From NCBI RefSeq assembly GCF_003390915.1, contig NZ_QMEM01000001.1:1-64000 (forward strand): DNA of 64,000 bases, written 5' to 3'. Positions within the stretch are counted from its first letter, which is position 1. Each line of letters begins with the position of its first letter. The notes below the pieces were generated by a model. That model made no database searches. It saw nothing but the letters and a program-made list of their open reading frames with translations, and had not been told where the DNA came from. This document shows, in pieces, positions 42,569-51,983 of this stretch. The position numbers and the translations under genes are program-made. This DNA comes from Lewinella sp. IMCC34183 (GTDB taxonomy: Bacteria > Bacteroidota > Bacteroidia > Chitinophagales > Saprospiraceae).

Positions 42569-44014
42569 TCAACCGTCGGGGAGGGCATATATGTACCACC
42601 ACTTTTGCCGGTCGAGCCAGCCGCCCACGTTCAGGGGGGCGAGCCAGGCGGGCCGGCCGGCGTACACCAGGCGTGCGCCGGGCGCGGGCGACGGCCTGTC
42701 GCGGGTGTGGTCGAGCCACAGCAGCGGTAATGTTGAATCGACGGGAGCCACGGCGCTTTCTGCGGTATCCACCACGGTCGCCGGGCGGTGGTAGAAGCGC
42801 GACACGGCACCCTCCGCCCGAATGATTTGCGGCTGCGGACCAGTCATGCGGACCCCGGAAGGGTAGGTATCGTAAACGAAGCGGGACGGGCCGATCTCCG
42901 AAGCGGCCGGGCGCAGCAGCACCGACAGTAGCAGAAGCACATTTACGGCTACTACCGTCCAGCCGGCAATCCGTATCCACCGCCCGTGCCAGAACGCGCC
43001 GTAGCGATCGTGCAGCGCGGCGGCGGCTCCGGCCACGTAGACCGGCAGTAGCGGCACCAGGGGAAAGAGAAACCGGATGTCCTTGCGGCCGAGCAGCGAA
43101 TGCACCAGAACAAAGACCAGCCCCGCCCACGCCAGCGGATCGCGGCGGTATGCGTAGCAGAAATACCCGAAGCCTCCCAGGTACAGCAAACTCACCGGCG
43201 GGATACCCCGCAGCAGCACTAGTTCTACGTAGCCGTACCACGGCAAAATACCGTAGCCGGCCGCTTTACCCGCTACCAGGTTTTGTGCGAAGTAGTTCCA
43301 GGCCGGCAGGGTCCAGGTGCCGTAGAGCCAGTAGGTGAGCGGATACGCGACAAGCAGGGCCAGCAGCCCACCGCCCGTGCACGCCAGCAACCGACTCCAG
43401 TGCTCCCGCCGCACGACCAATAGCCACAGCCCGAAACCCGCCACCAGCAGGGCCGCTTGGTACCGAAACAGGAAGGCCACTCCAAAGAGCACGCCGGCCC
43501 CGAAGACGCTGCGGCCCCCGGCGGGAAGAAATTGCCCGGTGCCCACCGCCGGCAGCGGATAGAGCAACATGGCGATGACGGCCGTCAGGCCCGACCAGTT
43601 TTCACTCGAAAAACGCACTCCGCAGTAGTACGCACACCAGTGAAAGAGCAGCGCCAGCAGGAAGGGGCGCCGCAAGGGTTCCGGCAGGCTATGCCGGCAA
43701 CGGCGCCACAAGCTCCGCGCGACCAGCAACGTAAAGACCGCCGACAGCAGCCGCAGCATGAGGGCCACCGTAAAGGGGTTGGCCGGGCCGCCCAGGCCAA
43801 CCACCTGGTAGGTAGCGTACGCGATGGCGGGCTGCAGGGCTGGCCGCATCCGCTCGTGGAATTCCCAGGGCAGGTCGTCCGCCGTCGCCAGCCCCAGTTT
43901 GTAGCCCGCGAATTCAAGGATCTGGAAGTGCTCGTCGCCCTGGTGGTGGCCCTCCGATCCCCAGGCCGCTACGGCGAACAACAGGGCGGCCGCCGCCCAC
44001 CAGCGCCTACTCAT
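42569..44014 (-). CDS. Membrane mannosyltransferase-like glycosyltransferase (GT22/Alg9-like)
   Basis: A 481-aa membrane protein with about ten helices. The first loop has GDEHFQILEFAGYKLG, resembling the DE motif of Alg9/Pig-B-type mannosyltransferases that use a dolichol- or polyprenyl-linked sugar. RKDIRFLFPLVPLLPVY is a second family feature. Acceptor and sugar are unknown. Its start overlaps the phospholipase-like gene by 8 bp, and it is part of the minus-strand run 47894 to 42569. Confidence 0.7.
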   Translation of the reverse strand: MSRRWWAAAALLFAVAAWGSEGHHQGDEHFQILEFAGYKLGLATADDLPWEFHERMRPALQPAIAYATYQVVGLGGPANPFTVALMLRLLSAVFTLLVARSLWRRCRHSLPEPLRRPFLLALLFHWCAYYCGVRFSSENWSGLTAVIAMLLYPLPAVGTGQFLPAGGRSVFGAGVLFGVAFLFRYQAALLVAGFGLWLLVVRREHWSRLLACTGGGLLALLVAYPLTYWLYGTWTLPAWNYFAQNLVAGKAAGYGILPWYGYVELVLLRGIPPVSLLYLGGFGYFCYAYRRDPLAWAGLVFVLVHSLLGRKDIRFLFPLVPLLPVYVAGAAAALHDRYGAFWHGRWIRIAGWTVVAVNVLLLLSVLLRPAASEIGPSRFVYDTYPSGVRMTGPQPQIIRAEGAVSRFYHRPATVVDTAESAVAPVDSTLPLLWLDHTRDRPSPAPGARLVYAGRPAWLAPLNVGGWLDRQKWWYIYALPDG

Positions 44015-45188
44015 GGGGGCGGAGGGGGTGTTGTCCTACGGTACTACGAGTAGTGTCCGCCAGCGTGGCGGCCAGGGCCGGATCGAGTTCGCGCAGGTCC
44101 GGCTGGCCGGCATCGACCCAGCAGCTGTACCAGGCCGACCCCACCGCCCGGATGGCGGCCCGGAAACGCGCCTCCACCATGCCGTTCATGGCAGCGGACC
44201 ACGCCCGGGAGAATTCGCTGCATTCCGTAGCTACGGTCCGGCCCAGCCGCTCCTCGTAGCAGCGTTGCTGGTCTACCGGGTAGGTGGCGCGAAGGCGGCG
44301 CTCGGTATTGAGTACGCTGTCGACCAGGGCGTGGCTCTCCAGTACGATGTCCCAGTAATAGCTTTCCGGGTCGGCAATGTAATCGGCCGGCCCGACGAAA
44401 TAGTCGTACTCGGCGTCGGCAAACAGCTCCGGCAACCGACTCTCCCAGAAGGCGTGGATGCCCGTCTGCCCGCTCAGTTGCCCGTTGTAGTTCTCGGTGG
44501 TGTGCAGGGGCACGTGGGCGTCGCCAACGTAGTGGCCCAGTTCCGCGGCCAACTGCAGGATTCGTTCGGCGTCGCGGTCAACGAAGGCCTGGGTGAGGCG
44601 ACGGTGGTGCTGCGGAAGGTAGTAGGGCAGGATGCCGTGGGCGCTCAGGGGATCCTCCAGGAGGGACAGCTCGCCGGTGACGGGGATACCCAAATTGCGA
44701 AGCGAATCCCCCGCTACTTCCTCCATCCGTGCGTACCATAGGCGCCGGTATTCGCCGTAGGCCACGTCTACGGTGTGGTCGGCGGAGCGCAGGAGCAGCA
44801 GGTCGTGGTCGGCCAGGAGCGTATCCGGGTACCAGACCGTGGTATCGCCCGTCGGACCGATGTCAAGCAGGTGGCCGTAGGCCGCACGGGCATCGGCGTA
44901 GGTACGGGGAAGGGTAGAGAAGGGCGGATGGCCCCAGTGGTCGAGGTCCATATAGTGGCGGACCGCCTCGTAGTCGCTGGCGTAACGCCGCTTGTCGGGA
45001 TCCACGGCGTGCTCGCTGAGGTAGTCAATGTGGTCGCGGAAGTATAGTCCCATACCGGCCGGCAGGGTAAAGGTGGCCAGGCGGTTGATGCGCCGGTGCC
45101 CGAAGAAACCCCACTCCGGTGCCGTGGGTGCGGGGGCAACGGCGACCAATGCCAACAGGCAAACCACCAGCATTGTCCCGTACCTCAT
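44007..45188 (-). CDS. Zinc-dependent phospholipase C-like protein
   Basis: A 393-aa protein with a signal peptide (about 1-22 from ATG 45188) and the fold of the zinc phospholipase C / S1-P1 nuclease group. EWGFFGHRRINR supplies the first His, EHAVDPDKRRY and GHYVGDAHVPLHT further metal ligands. An extracytoplasmic hydrolase is inferred; the substrate is not. The end overlaps the glycosyltransferase start by 8 bp. Starts at 45203 and 45209 were rejected because they extend before the signal. Confidence 0.65.
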   Translation of the reverse strand: MRYGTMLVVCLLALVAVAPAPTAPEWGFFGHRRINRLATFTLPAGMGLYFRDHIDYLSEHAVDPDKRRYASDYEAVRHYMDLDHWGHPPFSTLPRTYADARAAYGHLLDIGPTGDTTVWYPDTLLADHDLLLLRSADHTVDVAYGEYRRLWYARMEEVAGDSLRNLGIPVTGELSLLEDPLSAHGILPYYLPQHHRRLTQAFVDRDAERILQLAAELGHYVGDAHVPLHTTENYNGQLSGQTGIHAFWESRLPELFADAEYDYFVGPADYIADPESYYWDIVLESHALVDSVLNTERRLRATYPVDQQRCYEERLGRTVATECSEFSRAWSAAMNGMVEARFRAAIRAVGSAWYSCWVDAGQPDLRELDPALAATLADTTRSTVGQHPLRPHE

Positions 45189-45189
45189 G

Positions 45190-46164
45190 CTAGAAGGAGT
45201 CATAACCAAGGAGTAAGGGTTGGGTGGTTTCCACGGCCAGCAGGGCCCAGTCCCGGTCGTCGTTCACCAGGGCGGTATAAGCTTCCAGGGTCTGGTCGGG
45301 GGTGTCGGGCCAGCGGTAGCGGGGAAAGATTCGGGCGACCTGCTCTGCTTTGCCCACCTCCTGTAGCCGGATGATCGCGAAGGGCAGGCGCTCCCGGGCC
45401 GCGGCGATGCTGGCGGTATCGCCGTTCTCCCACCGGCTTATATAGTACGATTCGTAGCGACTGAGGATTCCCTCGGCCACGCCCCTGGGAACCTCGCGTG
45501 CGGGTGCCTGTCCGCGCACCAGGGGAGACAATTGGAAGGTGCCTTCCTCGGACCGCTCCAGCCGGAACCCTTTGTTCTGCTGCCGGGGATATTCGATGCT
45601 GAGCGACGTGACCCGCTCCGGGTCGGCGTGGTACAGCTCCTTGGAGCGCCACTCGTCGCCGCGCAGGTTGAAACGGTGACGCACGTTGCCGGTCCACATG
45701 GGGAGGTGCACCACGTAGGGGTTGTTGCTGCCCTCCACGATGGCCGCCGTGCCGGTTTCTCCGTTCGTGCCGCCGCCGATGTAGTACCCCCGCAGCTTGT
45801 TGCCGGATGCGTCGAAGAGCTGCACCAGAATGCCCGCGCTCGCCAGGCTGCGGACCAGGGTGGGCACGGCGGCGCTTGGGGGGAGTCGCTGTACCTCCAA
45901 TCGTTCGAGGGCCTGGAGCAGGTTCTTCATCGCGTTTTCGTTGGCGGGGTAGTCGTTGTAGCGCCAGCTCGTCGGGCCGCCGCGCTCGAAGGTGGCCTGG
46001 TTTCCTTCCCGGTCGGCAATGAATATGCGGGCGATGTCTTTCGTATCTGCGTAGCCAAAGGCCCGCTCCGCCGCATCGGGGGCCGGTGGCGTGTAGGTTG
46101 TGGCCAGGTAGGCCAGGCCGGCCAGCAGCAGGGTAGCCGTCAGCAGGATCAGGGTACGTTTCAT
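45190..46164 (-). CDS. DUF4340 protein, likely GldG partner
   Basis: A 324-aa protein with one N-terminal membrane helix (about 4-22) and a long periplasmic part beginning RAFGYADTKDIARIFI, the pattern of DUF4340. In many bacteria it follows GldG-like ABC-associated proteins, as here: its ATG overlaps the gldG stop (ATGA) and it probably works with it. One base separates it from the phospholipase-like gene. Function is unknown beyond that. Confidence 0.75.
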   Translation of the reverse strand: MKRTLILLTATLLLAGLAYLATTYTPPAPDAAERAFGYADTKDIARIFIADREGNQATFERGGPTSWRYNDYPANENAMKNLLQALERLEVQRLPPSAAVPTLVRSLASAGILVQLFDASGNKLRGYYIGGGTNGETGTAAIVEGSNNPYVVHLPMWTGNVRHRFNLRGDEWRSKELYHADPERVTSLSIEYPRQQNKGFRLERSEEGTFQLSPLVRGQAPAREVPRGVAEGILSRYESYYISRWENGDTASIAAARERLPFAIIRLQEVGKAEQVARIFPRYRWPDTPDQTLEAYTALVNDDRDWALLAVETTQPLLLGYDSF

Positions 46165-47894
46165 GCCGGGCGGTTGGTAGCGTACCGCCGACGCCGCAAG
46201 TAATTGAATACGATGCCAAATAGGGCCAGCACCAGTAGGGGTACTCCCAGATTAAGGGCTCGCCAGTAGCCGGCCTCGGCCACGGCGGTATCGCGGTCGA
46301 GCAGCCGCAGCCGAACCTGTTTGCTCCGGCTGGTGATCACGCCTTCGGGGTCAAGCAGGTACTCCACGGCGTTCAGTATGAAAGTCTTGTTGGCGTAGGG
46401 GATCTTGTTCCAGGGGTTCACGCCCAGGTAGCCCACTTCTCCGCGACTGTTGACGCTGTTGGCCAGTACGTCGCCGTCGCTGATGACGATCATTGCGGTG
46501 GGTACCGACGTTGCCCGGTACTCCATTCCGTTCTGCCGTAGCAGCTGTTCATTTTCCCGGCTGAGGCGGTTGGCGTAGGGACTGTCGAAGGTTCCCTCCA
46601 GCAGTACCGCCAGGGGCAGGCCCGCTTCGTTGAAGCGGTCGAGGTCGACGCTGAATTTCTGGGCGTCCAGATCGATGGGCGAAGGCAGCCGCTGCCGCCG
46701 GCTGCGGTCGCTGCTGGCCAGCAGGGTGGTTTCTTCCGTACCAGGGTTTTCGCCGACCAGCTCGATGAGGGTAGGGTAGCGCAGGTCTACCGCGTCGATG
46801 TTTTGTACGATAGGGTGATCGGCCTCCGGCAGGGCGAGAACGTGGTAGGGGAAGGGGACCAGGTCGACCTTCGGGCCGCTCGGTCCCTGGCTGGTGGCGA
46901 TCGGAATGGGGGTGTTGACCAGGTCCAGGACCAGCTGGTTGCCGAGGCGGAATCCGTACTTGAAGAACAGTGCGTCTAGGCCCAGTTCCCGGCTCTGGGG
47001 ATAAGCTTCGCCGGTGGCGCGCAGGCTGTCGAAGTCCATGGCCACGGCGTCTACCGCCCAGATGATCTTCCCCCCGTTCATCACGTACTGGTCGAGCTTG
47101 AAGGCCTCGAAATCGGTAAAGGGTACGGTGGGCTTGGCCACGATCAGCAGGTCGATGTCGGTGGAGAGCGTGGCGAAACTGTCCAAATACACCGGACCGA
47201 CCTCATAATCGCGGCGGAGCTCGGCTACCAGGTCAGCGAACTGCCGGGCACCCAGCTCCCCGTTGCCGAGGGTAAATCCGATCACCGGCCGGTCGTTGTC
47301 GGTCAGCCCGTCGATGGCGGCGGTCAGGTTGTACTCCAGCAGGCTTTCCGCCTGGTTGAGCTGCTGGGCCAGGGGCACGTCGGGGCGGGCGGTCTGCAGC
47401 AGGGGCACGATCCGGCGCCGGTCACCGTAGTACACGATCGCGTAGGGGTAAACGGCCTGGGTGGACCGCTGCCCGGCCGTTTGCTGGAAGTCGGTCATCG
47501 GGATAATGCCGTCCTGCAGCATGTCCTCCTGCCGCTGTTTGACCTCCTCCGGGGAACCCGCGAGGGGGTCGGCGAAAGTGTACTCAATCTGGTTGGTGTA
47601 GGCTGTAAAGTCCTGTAGTGTTTCCTCCACCGCGGTCCGCAGCCGCTGGTAGCTGGCGGGCAGCTCCCCCTCCAGCAACACCTGCACGAAGACGGGCTCC
47701 CGCAGGCGCGACAGTTGGTCGCGGGTACTTTCGGTGAGGGTGAAGCGCTTGTCCTCGGTGAGGTCCAGTGCTCCGTATAGGCGCGTACCGCCCAAGCGGG
47801 CATTAGCCAGTACATTTACCGCGACCAGCAGGACCACGGCGAGGGCAAACTGGATCAGGCTCTGTATCCGGTGCTTTCGTTCGAGAGAGGGCAT
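46161..47894 (-). CDS. gldG: Gliding-motility-associated ABC protein GldG
   Basis: A 577-aa protein with an N-terminal helix, a large substrate-binding-like region and a C-terminal helix followed by RRRR. Early features FTLTESTRDQLSRL, YAIVYYGDRRRIVPLL and WAVDAVAMDFDSL, and late LNAVEYLLDPEGVI, match GldG. GldG usually works with the permease GldF, which is normally encoded just upstream; here the upstream gene is a divergent hydrolase. The longer upstream reading was rejected because it runs through that gene. TATCTTCG lies 15 nt before the ATG. Confidence 0.85.
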   Translation of the reverse strand: MPSLERKHRIQSLIQFALAVVLLVAVNVLANARLGGTRLYGALDLTEDKRFTLTESTRDQLSRLREPVFVQVLLEGELPASYQRLRTAVEETLQDFTAYTNQIEYTFADPLAGSPEEVKQRQEDMLQDGIIPMTDFQQTAGQRSTQAVYPYAIVYYGDRRRIVPLLQTARPDVPLAQQLNQAESLLEYNLTAAIDGLTDNDRPVIGFTLGNGELGARQFADLVAELRRDYEVGPVYLDSFATLSTDIDLLIVAKPTVPFTDFEAFKLDQYVMNGGKIIWAVDAVAMDFDSLRATGEAYPQSRELGLDALFFKYGFRLGNQLVLDLVNTPIPIATSQGPSGPKVDLVPFPYHVLALPEADHPIVQNIDAVDLRYPTLIELVGENPGTEETTLLASSDRSRRQRLPSPIDLDAQKFSVDLDRFNEAGLPLAVLLEGTFDSPYANRLSRENEQLLRQNGMEYRATSVPTAMIVISDGDVLANSVNSRGEVGYLGVNPWNKIPYANKTFILNAVEYLLDPEGVITSRSKQVRLRLLDRDTAVAEAGYWRALNLGVPLLVLALFGIVFNYLRRRRYATNRPA

Positions 47895-47909
47895 AGGTCG
47901 ATTGGACGG

Positions 47910-47917
47910 CGAAGATA
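47910..47917 (-). promoter_or_regulatory. TATCTTCG box upstream of gldG
   Basis: TATCTTCG on the minus strand lies 15 nt before the gldG ATG, in the 96-bp gap to the divergent hydrolase. Confidence 0.4.
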
Positions 47918-47990
47918 GGTACTGGCGGACACTGCCCCGTAGGGGGCTGCCCGGTTCCCTAACGTCGGCCTGCACGAAATCCGTTTTCCC

Positions 47991-48947
47991 GTGAAAAAAC
48001 TCCTTGTCGGCCTCGGTACGCTTCTGGTCATCTACCTGCTCATCACCTTCGTGGTCAGCAACCAGGTCCTGGACACCCCCCTCCGTACCTTCGAGGAATC
48101 GTACCGCATCGGTTCCGAACGCTGGCACCTCAATATGGACAGCCTCCGGGCCGCGCTGCCGACCCCGGAGGGCGTCAGTTTTCAAAGCCCGGTCGACGGC
48201 ATCACCCTGCGCGGCTGGCTGTATCGCCGCCCGGAAAGCGACTGCGCCGTGCTCTTCGCCCACGGCTACCACGACAATCGCGTGAGCATGCTGAAGTACA
48301 CCCCGGTCTTCGCCGACTGCCACTGCGACCTGCTGCTTTACGATCATCGCGGATTCGGCGAGAGCGACGAAGCTTACGCCACGGGGGGCGTGAACGAGGC
48401 GCGCGACCTGCTGGCGGCCCACGCCTTCCTGCGGTCGGCAACGGGACTGCCCGACGAACGTATCGGGTGGGTAGGGGAAAGCTGGGGTGCCTCGGCGGCC
48501 CTGATCGCGGCGGCGGACAGCTCCGGCCGGCCGGCCTTCGTGGTCGCCGAGAGCCCCTACGCCGACTGGGAGTCGGCGATCACCGAACGAGGTGCACGGC
48601 AGTACGGCCCCGTATTGTCGGTCATCGCACCGGGCACGTTCCGCTGGGCCAGTTACCGCAGCGGTGTAGACGTGGCGGCGGCCAGTCCGCTGCGCGCGGC
48701 GCCGGACGTGCGCGCACCCGTGTTGCTGATCCACTCTTTGGCAGATACCCTTACGGACCCCGCCCAGTCGGACCTGCTGGCCGAGCGCCTGCCGGAGGAG
48801 CTGCTTACCTACCGCCGCCTCAACTGGGGAGCGTGGCACGCCCACAATATCGTGTGGCGCCCCGGGGAATACGCGGACCTGGTCAGGCGTTTTATCGCCG
48901 AACGGGCACCAGATTTCTGCACTTCCGTCACCCGCACGCCGCGATAG
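47991..48947 (+). CDS. Membrane-anchored alpha/beta hydrolase
   Basis: A 318-aa protein with one N-terminal helix (about 4-22), then HGYHDN (91-96) as the oxyanion region, DHRGFGES, and the nucleophile S164 in GESWGAS. Asp and His of the triad fall in LIHSLADTL and WGAWHAHN. It resembles YqkD/Bem46-type hydrolases. GTG 47991 is the start; no ATG is near. The substrate is unknown. Confidence 0.82.
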   Translation: MKKLLVGLGTLLVIYLLITFVVSNQVLDTPLRTFEESYRIGSERWHLNMDSLRAALPTPEGVSFQSPVDGITLRGWLYRRPESDCAVLFAHGYHDNRVSMLKYTPVFADCHCDLLLYDHRGFGESDEAYATGGVNEARDLLAAHAFLRSATGLPDERIGWVGESWGASAALIAAADSSGRPAFVVAESPYADWESAITERGARQYGPVLSVIAPGTFRWASYRSGVDVAAASPLRAAPDVRAPVLLIHSLADTLTDPAQSDLLAERLPEELLTYRRLNWGAWHAHNIVWRPGEYADLVRRFIAERAPDFCTSVTRTPR

Positions 48948-48964
48948 AAAGGCACGGGAGTTAG

Positions 48965-48992
48965 TTGTTTGACCGCTGGCGTTGTATTTTTG
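48965..48992 (+). promoter_or_regulatory. Promoter candidate of the haloperoxidase-like gene
   Basis: TATTTTTG (48985-48992) is an exact -7 match with TTG (48965-48967) 17 bp upstream, shorter than the usual 19-21 bp spacing. It lies 52 bp before the ATG at 49045. Confidence 0.5.
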
Positions 48993-49044
48993 ACGGCCCA
49001 CCAAAGACGTGCCCGACTCCGATCATTAGCAAATCGCGCACGCC

Positions 49045-50418
49045 ATGTTACGAATGAATCGACTGCTCCCCTTATTTCTTTTGCTGGCATTGCTGTCGGC
49101 TTGCACCGAGGACGTGAATCCCGATTACCAGAAGGAAGTGGCCAACCCCGCTTACTTCCACCGCTCGGTAAAGCAGCTCACCGACGTGATCGTCCACGAT
49201 ATCTTCTCCCCGCCGGTCGCCAGCCGGATCTACAGTTACTCTAGCCTAGCCGGCTACGAAGCCCTGGCCGCCGGAGACCCTAACCTGCAGTCGTTAGCGG
49301 GACAGATCCCCCACCTGGCACCCGCGCCCGCGCCCCCCGCCGGCGTCGAGATCGCCTACCCGCTGGCCGCAATAACGGCGCAGCTTAAAGTTGGTAAAAG
49401 CCTCATTTTCAGTGAGGATAGAATGGACGAATTCCGTAATCAATTGATGGCCGAAATGCTTGAGATACGTATGCCCGTGGAGGTTTATGACGCATCGGTA
49501 GCCTACGGGGAGGCCGTTGCCGATCACGTGATCGCCTGGTACAACGGCGACATGTACAAGCAGACGCGTACCTACCCCAAATACTCCATTACGCAGGACG
49601 AAAGCAAGTGGCAACCTACGCCGCCAGACTACATGGACGGTATCGAACCGAGTTGGATGAAGATCCGGCCGTTCGCCCTCGACAGTGCCAGCCAGTTCCG
49701 CCCGCTGCCGCCCACCGAATACAGCCTCGACCCGGATAGCAAGTGGATGCGGGAAGTCAATGAGGTGTATACCGTGTTCTCCGGCGTGGACGAACAGCAA
49801 TCGGCCGAGCGGCAGGCCATCGCGCAGTTCTGGGACTGTAATCCCTACGTGAGTCACACCGTGGGCCACCTGATGTTTGCCACCAAAAAGATCACCCCCG
49901 GGGGGCACTGGATCAACATCGCCGCCATCGCGGCCAAGAAGGCCGACGCCGACTTCACCCGAACGGTGGAAACCTACGCCCTCACCAGCATGGCCATGTA
50001 CGACGCCTTCATCAGCTGCTGGGATGAGAAGTACCGCAGCAAACTGGTGCGCCCGGAGACCTTCATCAACCGCCACATCGACCAGGAATGGCGTCCGCTG
50101 CTGCAGACGCCGCCCTTCCCGGAGCACACCAGCGGGCACTCGGTCGTGAGCCGCGCCTGCGCCATCGTACTGACCGACCTGTACGGAGATAACTTTGCCT
50201 TCGCCGACGACAGCGAGGAGGAATACGACCTGCCGACGCGCAAGTTTCCCAGTTTCCTGGCCGCCAGCGAGGAGGCCGCCCTAAGCCGCCTCTACGGGGG
50301 TATTCACTACCGCCCGGCGATCGAATACGGCATTGCCCAGGGTGAGGCCGTAGGCAAGCACCTGCTGGAACGCGTGAGCACCCGCCCCCTCATTACGGAG
50401 GAGCGCCCGGGCCGGTGA
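49045..50418 (+). CDS. Vanadium haloperoxidase-like PAP2 lipoprotein
   Basis: A 457-aa protein with a lipobox LLSAC placing the lipid cysteine at C20. The vanadate/phosphate-binding residues are KX6RP (KYRSKLVRP), PEHTSGHS and SRLYGGIHY, the pattern of vanadium haloperoxidases in the PAP2 superfamily. It is anchored to a membrane rather than free. A haloperoxidase or phosphatase cannot be told apart from sequence. Its stop overlaps the next GTG (GTGA). Confidence 0.83.
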   Translation: MLRMNRLLPLFLLLALLSACTEDVNPDYQKEVANPAYFHRSVKQLTDVIVHDIFSPPVASRIYSYSSLAGYEALAAGDPNLQSLAGQIPHLAPAPAPPAGVEIAYPLAAITAQLKVGKSLIFSEDRMDEFRNQLMAEMLEIRMPVEVYDASVAYGEAVADHVIAWYNGDMYKQTRTYPKYSITQDESKWQPTPPDYMDGIEPSWMKIRPFALDSASQFRPLPPTEYSLDPDSKWMREVNEVYTVFSGVDEQQSAERQAIAQFWDCNPYVSHTVGHLMFATKKITPGGHWINIAAIAAKKADADFTRTVETYALTSMAMYDAFISCWDEKYRSKLVRPETFINRHIDQEWRPLLQTPPFPEHTSGHSVVSRACAIVLTDLYGDNFAFADDSEEEYDLPTRKFPSFLAASEEAALSRLYGGIHYRPAIEYGIAQGEAVGKHLLERVSTRPLITEERPGR

Positions 50419-50675
50419 ATTATCTCCTGGCCCTGCTTGCCCAGCTGATCGGGTATCTGCTCATATTGCTATACGACGATTACCTCGGCACGCTGCTGGC
50501 CCTCATTCTGGGTGTGATCGCCCTTGCCGTATGGGTTCTGAGCTACGTGGTGGAGTGGATACAGGCCAGCCGGGTCTCGCCGCGGTACTACCGCTACCTG
50601 CTGACCGTCTGGGTCGCTCCGCTCATCGCTTTGCTCGGCTTCATTTTTCTCCGGGGAGGCGTTGCCTGGTTGTGA
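50415..50675 (+). CDS. Small membrane protein (3 helices)
   Basis: An 86-aa protein with three hydrophobic segments (about 3-20, 22-48 and 62-83) and almost no charged loops. No family was recognised. GTG 50415 overlaps the haloperoxidase-like stop, suggesting coupled translation and a shared role at the membrane. Confidence 0.6.
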   Translation: MNYLLALLAQLIGYLLILLYDDYLGTLLALILGVIALAVWVLSYVVEWIQASRVSPRYYRYLLTVWVAPLIALLGFIFLRGGVAWL

Positions 50676-50714
50676 GCCCGAACATGTGCGGCACGGTGCT
50701 GCTTGATTAGGCGT

Positions 50715-51083
50715 ATGAAGCGATTTCTTGCTTACTCCCGCGGGCGGTTGTCCGCTTTTGGCTACGCTTTCCGCGGTGCCTACGACCTGTTGCGGAACCA
50801 TGCCCCGTCCAAGATTCACATGGCCGCTTTCGTGGCCATGTTCGCCCTGTCGTGGGTGCTCGATTTCCCATTGTGGAAGTGGGTGGCCTTCTTCATCTGC
50901 AGCGGCATGGTGCTGGCCGCCGAGGCCCTGAATACCGCCGTCGAGTACGTCGTCGACCTGGTCAGCCCGGAGTACAACATTCTGGCCGGCAAAGCCAAGG
51001 ACGTGGCGGCGGGGGCGGTGCTGTTTACGGCGGTGTTTTCCGGGCTGGTGGCGATCCTGTTGGTCGTGGACGCCCTGCTATAA
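50715..51083 (+). CDS. dgkA: Diacylglycerol/undecaprenol kinase (DgkA family)
   Basis: A 122-aa membrane kinase with three helices and the family signature EALNTAVEYVVDL followed by AKDVAAGAV. It recycles diacylglycerol or undecaprenol in the inner membrane. ATG 50715 was chosen; a TTG at 50703 would add four residues. It lies 39 bp after the small membrane gene. Confidence 0.93.
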   Translation: MKRFLAYSRGRLSAFGYAFRGAYDLLRNHAPSKIHMAAFVAMFALSWVLDFPLWKWVAFFICSGMVLAAEALNTAVEYVVDLVSPEYNILAGKAKDVAAGAVLFTAVFSGLVAILLVVDALL

Positions 51084-51094
51084 ACCGTTACCGG

Positions 51095-51946
51095 CTAGTA
51101 GGTGCTGATCATGTTGGCCGGCACCAGTAACGTATAGTTCGCGACTCCCTCCGATGCTGGTTGCAGTTCGTCGATGTCCGGCTGTTGTAGGGTGGTGATC
51201 GTCACGACCTTGAGTTGGGGCTTGTACTGCCGCAGGTACCAGCTGATTCCTTCGAAATTATCGCTGTGGTAACTCCCGTTTAGGTGGACGAAGGGCACGC
51301 CCTCCGTCGCGTTCTTGGCAATGTACCACGCCATGGTGGCGTCTTTGATGGCCTGGGCCTTGGGGAAGTTCTCTCCGCCGTGGGGCGATCCGTGGCCCTC
51401 GACCAGCATGGCCTTGTAGCCGGGCAATTCCGGGTCGTAGGGGACCGGCGCGAGGGGCGGCAGCAGGGCCTGGTCTTCCGCGGGCAGGCTCCGTAACACA
51501 ACAAAGCCCCGCTGGAACACCATTCTGGCGAACCGGCGGGGCGTATTCGTTGCGATCACTTTGGCGCTGTCGGCGCGAGCGGCCTGCAGGATGGGCAGGT
51601 AGTCCGTGTGGAAATTGGGCCACACGCCACCCGTGAGGCTGTCGAGCTCACCGACGGTGACCTCATTGGCCTGAAAGGCGTCCAGCGCCTCCTGCTCGTC
51701 GGTCTCAAACATCTCCATGCCCAGAGTGTAGCGGTCCAGATGATCCAGGATCTCTAGTTCCATCCAGTGGGCGATGGGGTTGTCGTGGTATTCTCCGAAC
51801 AGAATCACGTCTGCGTCGCGCAGTTCCCGCATCATCTTTCCAAACTTTACCGAGCGACCTTTCTGGTTGTACAGCTGGTAGGCCGGATTGTCCTGGGCGA
51901 CCAGGATAGTGGAAAAGAACAACAGGAAAAACGTAAGTCGAAGCAT
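51095..51946 (-). CDS. ChaN family (haem-binding uptake-like) protein
   Basis: A 283-aa protein with a signal peptide ending near LVAQ (residue 18) and the ChaN/DUF399 fold: DADVILFGEYHDNPIAH, GMEMFETDEQ, ATNTPRRFAR and HLNGSYHSDNFEG. ChaN of Campylobacter binds haem; here the residues near GEYHDN fit, but iron uptake is only inferred. It is convergent with dgkA (11 bp gap). Confidence 0.82.
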   Translation of the reverse strand: MLRLTFFLLFFSTILVAQDNPAYQLYNQKGRSVKFGKMMRELRDADVILFGEYHDNPIAHWMELEILDHLDRYTLGMEMFETDEQEALDAFQANEVTVGELDSLTGGVWPNFHTDYLPILQAARADSAKVIATNTPRRFARMVFQRGFVVLRSLPAEDQALLPPLAPVPYDPELPGYKAMLVEGHGSPHGGENFPKAQAIKDATMAWYIAKNATEGVPFVHLNGSYHSDNFEGISWYLRQYKPQLKVVTITTLQQPDIDELQPASEGVANYTLLVPANMISTY

Positions 51947-51983
51947 CGCGGCGGGGTAGGTTGGGGACCCGCCAAGTTACGAT

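Noticed and set aside
48004-49004. Long minus-strand N-terminal extension of gldG
   Set aside because: It runs antisense through the hydrolase gene and lacks GldG similarity; the conserved start is at 47894.
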